Source: Eubacterium limosum
GTDB taxonomy: Bacteria; Bacillota; Clostridia; Eubacteriales; Eubacteriaceae
DNA: 10,359 nt
Assembly (NCBI GenBank): GCA_959020865.1
Contig: CAUEUD010000127.1
Span: 1 to 10,359 of the forward strand
Reading direction: 5' to 3'
The notes under the pieces were generated by a model. The model was not told the DNA's origin. It ran no database searches and saw nothing but the letters and a program-made list of their open reading frames with translations. The position numbers and the translations under genes were made by a program. Every line of letters starts with the position of its first letter. The first letter of the stretch is position 1. Below, one piece after another: positions 7,388 to 10,359 of the stretch.

Positions 7388-8803
7388 TTATATTGATCCA
7401 TGCCCTGTAAACACTACTTGAATCGTTCTGAGAATTATTTTTATGTCTAATCCCAAGTTCCACTCGGTAATATACCTCGCATCCAACGCCACCACATCCT
7501 CAAAATCCGTGATATCACTCCGCCCGCTCACCTGCCACATCCCGGTTAAACCAGGTTTGGTCGCCAGCCGCTTCCGGTGGTGTAGCTCATACTGTTCATA
7601 CTCATCCACAGTCGGCGGTCTTGTGCCTACCAGACTCATATCGCCTTTTAAAACATTCCAAAACTGTGGCAGTTCATCAATACTGGTCTTTCTGATAAAA
7701 TTCCCAAAAGGAAAGATTCTAGGATCATTATCCATCTTAAACATCAGACCATTCATCTTATTCTGTTCCATCAGTTCTTTTTTACGTTCTTCGGCATCGG
7801 TATACATGGAACGAAATTTATAAATCTTGAATTTTCGTCCGTTCTTTCCCACTCTTATCTGTGAAAAAAACACAGGGCCGGGGCTTTGAATCATAATGGC
7901 CGGGGCCACAAAAATAGTGGCGATGAGGGTAATCATGCAACCCACCAGGCCGCCAGCAATATCCATAGCCCTTTTTAAAAACAATTGCCTGGGTGTTGCC
8001 ATCTTAATGCAGCTGGACAGCACCGTGTAGCCTGCGAAATTTTCAACGTACTGGTTGCTGAGCATATCGGCAAACCGAAAAAGCTTGAGGTGAACCGTGA
8101 CGCCCATATCGATGCAACTCCGAAGAAGCGTATCGGAAAGTTTGATGTCTTTCGGCAGGTTAATGAATACTTCATCCACCACGTGACTTTTGATATAATC
8201 CAATACACTGTCTCCATCAGCAACAACCGGAATCCCTTCTATCTGCTCACCAATTTGTCTTTGATCGAGAACCGCTACTCCCGTAAGGGTAAAGTCCCCA
8301 TATTGGTGTTCTTTGATGGTCGCCAAGGTTTTACCTGCGATTTCAGATGAGGTGATGACAATGACCGAACGCAGTTTGCTTTTCTTTCGGTCATTCCTTT
8401 TCAAATACTTTTTCAACAGGATTCTTTCAACATATAGCAGGACAATTCCCAGTGCCCAGAGCTGTAAAAAGACGCTTCTTGAAAAAGCTTCGGACTCCTG
8501 CATTAAAAAAAGGTAGATAATATCAATGACCACCACAGCGGTCATATGCTTGACCACGCTTTTAAACTCAACCAAGGCGCCACGCCTCAAAATGCCCTTG
8601 TAGCTCTCAAAAAAGAAAACCACAAAGATATCAATGAGTACGAGGAGAATCGCCATCTGCTGATAAAGGGGCACACTGTAGGGTAATTCATCAATACCAT
8701 GACGGCTGATATAGGCGAGTGAAAAAGCGATCTGTAAAACTATCAGATCACACAGGGTAAAGTCCAGGTGTTTTGACCAACTGCTCTTTACTTTTTTATA
8801 CAT
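7388..8803 (-). CDS. Polyprenyl-phosphate sugar-1-phosphate transferase (initiating enzyme)
   Basis: Starts the repeat unit by moving a sugar-1-phosphate from a nucleotide sugar to undecaprenyl phosphate at the membrane. The 471-residue protein has four N-terminal membrane segments (about 15-33, 48-66, 85-100, 111-128), a soluble Rossmann-like middle domain (about 145-255), a hydrophobic segment at about 280-303, and the catalytic bacterial sugar transferase domain. That domain shows KRAMDIAGG, QSPGPVFFSQIRVGKNGRKF, FKIYKFRSM, RKTSIDELPQFWNVLKGDMS, LVGTRPP and KPGLTGMWQVSGRSD. Layout and length fit the WbaP/CpsE-like fused family. The sugar is not readable from sequence; glucose- or galactose-1-phosphate is usual for the family. 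ATG 8801-8803 has AAGGA seven bases upstream (8811-8815). It is 15 bases after the small zinc-ribbon gene, in one operon with manC. Confidence 0.93.
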   Translation of the reverse strand: MYKKVKSSWSKHLDFTLCDLIVLQIAFSLAYISRHGIDELPYSVPLYQQMAILLVLIDIFVVFFFESYKGILRRGALVEFKSVVKHMTAVVVIDIIYLFLMQESEAFSRSVFLQLWALGIVLLYVERILLKKYLKRNDRKKSKLRSVIVITSSEIAGKTLATIKEHQYGDFTLTGVAVLDQRQIGEQIEGIPVVADGDSVLDYIKSHVVDEVFINLPKDIKLSDTLLRSCIDMGVTVHLKLFRFADMLSNQYVENFAGYTVLSSCIKMATPRQLFLKRAMDIAGGLVGCMITLIATIFVAPAIMIQSPGPVFFSQIRVGKNGRKFKIYKFRSMYTDAEERKKELMEQNKMNGLMFKMDNDPRIFPFGNFIRKTSIDELPQFWNVLKGDMSLVGTRPPTVDEYEQYELHHRKRLATKPGLTGMWQVSGRSDITDFEDVVALDARYITEWNLGLDIKIILRTIQVVFTGHGSI

Positions 8804-8818
8804 TTCTCATTCCTTGTT

Positions 8819-9004
8819 TCACACATTTTTGATTTTTTTGTAACAGGTGGGGCAGAGCTGCCCGCTCCCTTCGATATAGCCCTGCCTTGCGGCAATGGGT
8901 GTACTTTTGGGGATATGGGTTTGTTTTCCGCAGAGGACACAACACTCAAATTCAAGACTATTGGCTTCTTTTTGAGGTGGTTCTTTTGCGCGGTTTTTTC
9001 TCAC
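8819..9004 (-). CDS. Small C4 zinc-ribbon protein, unknown function
   Basis: I do not recognise a named family. The 61-residue product (GTG at 9002-9004) has a basic N-terminal tail and then a compact four-cysteine module: a CxxC in ECCVLCGK and another in GQLCPTCYKK, 25 residues apart, separated by IPKSTPIAARQGYIEG. This looks like a single zinc ribbon. I prefer this GTG because AGGAAGG lies about nine bases upstream. The frame is open to another GTG at 9044-9046, which would add 14 residues but has no clear ribosome site. It sits 15 bases ahead of the initiating sugar transferase on the same strand, so it is probably the first gene of the operon. A regulatory, RNA-binding or protein-interaction role is possible, but nothing shows one. 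Confidence 0.68.
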   Translation of the reverse strand: MRKNRAKEPPQKEANSLEFECCVLCGKQTHIPKSTPIAARQGYIEGSGQLCPTCYKKIKNV

Positions 9005-9122
9005 AACTCTTTTCCTTCCTGTTAAAAAATTTAAAACTCGTAGCACACTTCATCATTGGATTAGGGTTTGATTTGTCCGCAAAGACGTGATTTATTTGAA
9101 ATGATGCTTTAATTTTTATTGT

Positions 9123-9174
9123 CGTCGCATTGCGATTACCTTCTTTATATATAAAAACCAAACACAATGCGACG
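9123..9174. repeat. 10-bp perfect inverted repeat around an AT-rich loop
   Basis: CGTCGCATTG at 9123-9132 is exactly mirrored by CAATGCGACG at 9165-9174, with a 32-base loop containing TATATATAAA. The match extends imperfectly outward through TTTTTATT on the left and AATAAAAA on the right. The flanks are T-rich before and A-rich after on either strand, the reverse of an intrinsic terminator, so an operator, a small palindromic element or a mobile-element end is more likely. It lies between the TnpB-like gene and the polysaccharide operon. Confidence 0.6.
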
Positions 9175-9176
9175 CG

Positions 9177-9204
9177 AAATAAAAACAGGCGGTGCTATGC
9201 CTGT
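9177..9204 (-). terminator. Intrinsic terminator downstream of the TnpB-like gene
   Basis: On the minus strand ACAGGC and GCCTGT (9199-9204 and 9185-9190 in plus coordinates) form a six-pair stem with an eight-base loop, followed directly by TTTTATTT (9177-9184). It would end transcripts coming from the TnpB-like gene about 150 bases after its stop and insulate the polysaccharide operon from them. Confidence 0.55.
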
Positions 9205-9327
9205 GCGGCCTCCCTTATAGATAGACAGCACACCTGGGGATTTCTCCGCAGGATTTAAAAATATTCTTATCGCCCCTTCCGTCAGCCTTCGGCTGCCACT
9301 TTCCTCAAGGAGGAAGACTTTTTGTGG
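9205..9327 (-). ncRNA. Candidate structured 3' RNA of the TnpB-like gene
   Basis: Between the stop codon and the terminator there is no gene but clear structure. A five-pair stem with a three-base loop (CAGCC, 9283-9287, with GGCTG, 9291-9295) lies beside a seven-pair stem with one bulged base (9299-9306 with 9310-9316). CTTCC at 9276-9280 can also pair with GGAAG at 9312-9316, closing both into a three-way junction. TnpB and Cas12-type systems commonly make their guide RNA from the 3' end of the gene and the bases after it, so position and structure fit such an RNA. Whether it is made, and where a guide would lie, is inference. Dispersed palindromic repeats of Clostridia can look similar. 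Confidence 0.3.
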
Positions 9328-10359
9328 CTATGCGACGGTTTGATAAAATTTGTTATAGAAGCTTTTCCCCAAGTTCCTGGCGCTGTTCAGCGCCGTACTC
9401 CCCCGGTGCCCTTCTTTACACACAAAGTTCTTCCCGCCATAAAAGTTGGGGCTTGGGTTCTGATACTCAGTGTTGTGTTTAGCAATGGGAGCATCGCAGT
9501 GATAGCACCGGGTGCTGGCATAGTAAGGTTTGCTGGTCATGGCGACCAGGCCTTTCTGCCAGGCTTTGTACTTAACATATCGGATGATGCGTCTCCCGAT
9601 GAAATCATAGGGTGTTTTTCCCAGGTAGGGCTTTTTCGCCTGCGCGAAGCTCTCTTTGAGCTCGGGGAGAACAATAAGTTTGGCGCCTTGGTTCACGGCG
9701 TAATCAACGATTTTATGGCTGACTTCGTGAGCGTAGTGGTCGGTCAAGCGGGTGATTTTGTCATAGTATTTGGCGTTTGGTCGACCGGACAAAGGTCGAT
9801 CCTCTTGCGAAGCGCTGAGGGCAGCGTTCCCTACGGGTTCATATGATGTTGAGTTTGGGGAGCAATCCCCAAGAGCATCCTTCCCTAAATTGCCTCTTTT
9901 GGTGTAACCAATCAGCAGCTTCCTACGGTGCGCCAGCTCTTTTCCGCCCTTGATAAAGTAAGGGTGTGTGGCGCTGCCGTCTGCCTGGATGGTGGTACAC
10001 ACAGCGAGGCTGTCGGAACCGGTGAGGGCTACGGCGACAAACGTTTCGTTTTGTTTCACGCGCTCCTTAGCGGTCCGGCTGTCCTCCACGATCTCCTTCA
10101 CGGGAATGTGGAGCATCACTTTTTTCTTTTTAATGACAATGGTCGGGCTCATGAGCTCGGCGTTTTTCGGGAACGGTCGGCCCGTGTAACGGTGCTTGAC
10201 CCAGGACCAAGACTTGCCGGTGTAGAGCTTGAGCATAACAGAGCCATCGGCGAAGTCTTTATACATTCCTTTGTAATACAGCATGGACATGTGCAGATGT
10301 TTTGGCGGGCTTGGGCGGCCCTTTTTCGCCGACTCAGGTGGAAGGTGGAAGGTGGAAGG
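9328..10359 (-). CDS. TnpB/Cas12k-like protein, apparently nuclease-dead, 5' end outside window
   Basis: The frame is open from the right edge to TAG 9328-9330; an internal ATG at 10288-10290 is not the true start because upstream codons (KKGRPSPPKH) look like family sequence. Numbered from that ATG, the 320 residues show LYTGKSWSWV (22-31), MSPTIVIKKKKVMLHIPV (47-64), a RuvC-I strand VAVALTGSDSLAVC (85-98), HEVSHKIVDYAVNQGAKLIVLPEL (188-211) for RuvC-II, and a C-terminal ribbon plus GSTALNSARNLGKSF for RuvC-III. The TnpB acidic residues align with Ala88, Pro209 and Ala300. The ribbon keeps Cys262, Cys265 and Cys291 but not the fourth cysteine. LPEL resembles Cas12k, itself nuclease-dead. An in-frame hairpin-rich segment fills about 139-170. 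Likely an IS605-type accessory protein or its retained, possibly RNA-guided DNA-binding descendant. Confidence 0.75.
   Translation of the reverse strand, partial: PSTFHLPPESAKKGRPSPPKHLHMSMLYYKGMYKDFADGSVMLKLYTGKSWSWVKHRYTGRPFPKNAELMSPTIVIKKKKVMLHIPVKEIVEDSRTAKERVKQNETFVAVALTGSDSLAVCTTIQADGSATHPYFIKGGKELAHRRKLLIGYTKRGNLGKDALGDCSPNSTSYEPVGNAALSASQEDRPLSGRPNAKYYDKITRLTDHYAHEVSHKIVDYAVNQGAKLIVLPELKESFAQAKKPYLGKTPYDFIGRRIIRYVKYKAWQKGLVAMTSKPYYASTRCYHCDAPIAKHNTEYQNPSPNFYGGKNFVCKEGHRGSTALNSARNLGKSFYNKFYQTVA
9781..9872 (-). repeat. Cluster of three hairpins inside the TnpB-like coding sequence
   Basis: Three tight stems occur within 92 bases: 9781-9786 with 9794-9799 (six pairs, seven-base loop), 9813-9817 with 9822-9826 (five pairs, four-base loop) and 9855-9861 with 9866-9872 (seven pairs, four-base loop). 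The AGGG loop of the middle hairpin (9818-9821) can instead pair with CCCT at 9829-9832. The segment encodes a low-complexity stretch (about residues 140-170) that appears to be extra relative to typical TnpB proteins, so it may be an inserted RNA-like element kept in frame. Confidence 0.5.
10337..10359. repeat. Heptanucleotide tandem repeat GGTGGAA, three copies, reaching the window edge
   Basis: Three exact copies plus two further bases are visible and the array may continue outside the window. On the minus strand it reads TTCCACC and lies in the open frame of the TnpB-like gene. Because the unit is not a multiple of three, loss or gain of one copy would shift any frame that passes through it. 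Confidence 0.8.

Noticed and set aside
8958..9167. Minus-strand 69-codon frame overlapping the start of the zinc-ribbon gene
   Set aside because: Lysine-rich with no motif, no good ribosome site, and it overlaps in another frame the gene that has a CxxC pair and a strong AGGAAGG site.
9123..9174. Inverted repeat read as a bidirectional terminator
   Set aside because: T-rich sequence precedes and A-rich sequence follows the stem on both strands, the reverse of what an intrinsic terminator needs.
9205..9327. CRISPR array beside the Cas12k-like gene
   Set aside because: No regularly spaced direct repeats of 25-40 bases are present here or elsewhere in the window; only hairpins and short motifs.
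9322..9846. Plus-strand frame of 174 codons opposite the TnpB-like gene
   Set aside because: The minus strand carries recognisable RuvC and zinc-ribbon motifs across the same bases; the plus frame has none.

Overview
The window is most of a surface-polysaccharide (capsule or exopolysaccharide) synthesis locus, with a TnpB/Cas12k-like gene at its right edge. All convincing genes are on the minus strand, so transcription runs right to left. Low-to-medium GC, AGGA-type ribosome sites, a Firmicutes-style fused initiating sugar transferase and a small zinc-ribbon protein suggest an anaerobic Firmicute, possibly of the Eubacterium/Acetobacterium type. That placement is inference; nothing in the window identifies a species.

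Right edge (9177-10359): the C-terminal part of a TnpB-like protein of the Cas12k/V-U5 type enters from outside the window. By motif alignment all three RuvC acidic positions are gone and the fourth zinc-ribbon cysteine is missing. A hairpin-rich segment lies in frame inside it, a 7-bp tandem repeat lies at its upstream end, and paired hairpins plus an intrinsic terminator follow its stop. Together these look like a nuclease-dead, possibly RNA-guided protein with a 3' RNA.

Middle (3783-9046): a small C4 zinc-ribbon gene, the polyprenyl-phosphate sugar-1-phosphate transferase that starts the repeat unit, then manC, gmd and fcl, which convert mannose phosphates through GDP-mannose to GDP-L-fucose. 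manC-gmd-fcl is GC-rich (sampled 60-base rows hold 33 and 37 G+C).

Left (1-3782): after a 190-base AT-rich gap with a possible promoter come ugd (UDP-glucuronate supply), a WbuB-like GT4 glycosyltransferase, a hexapeptide acetyltransferase, and the start of a second GT4 glycosyltransferase broken by a frameshift. This part is AT-rich (21 of 60 in a sampled row). The GC change is sharp and falls inside the last ~20 codons of fcl, marking a likely recombination edge between a conserved precursor block and a strain-variable assembly block.

Working together, the genes would load a sugar phosphate on undecaprenyl phosphate at the membrane, supply GDP-L-fucose and UDP-glucuronate, extend the lipid-linked unit with glycosyltransferases and acetylate it. 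Flippase, polymerase and chain-length genes are not in the window.
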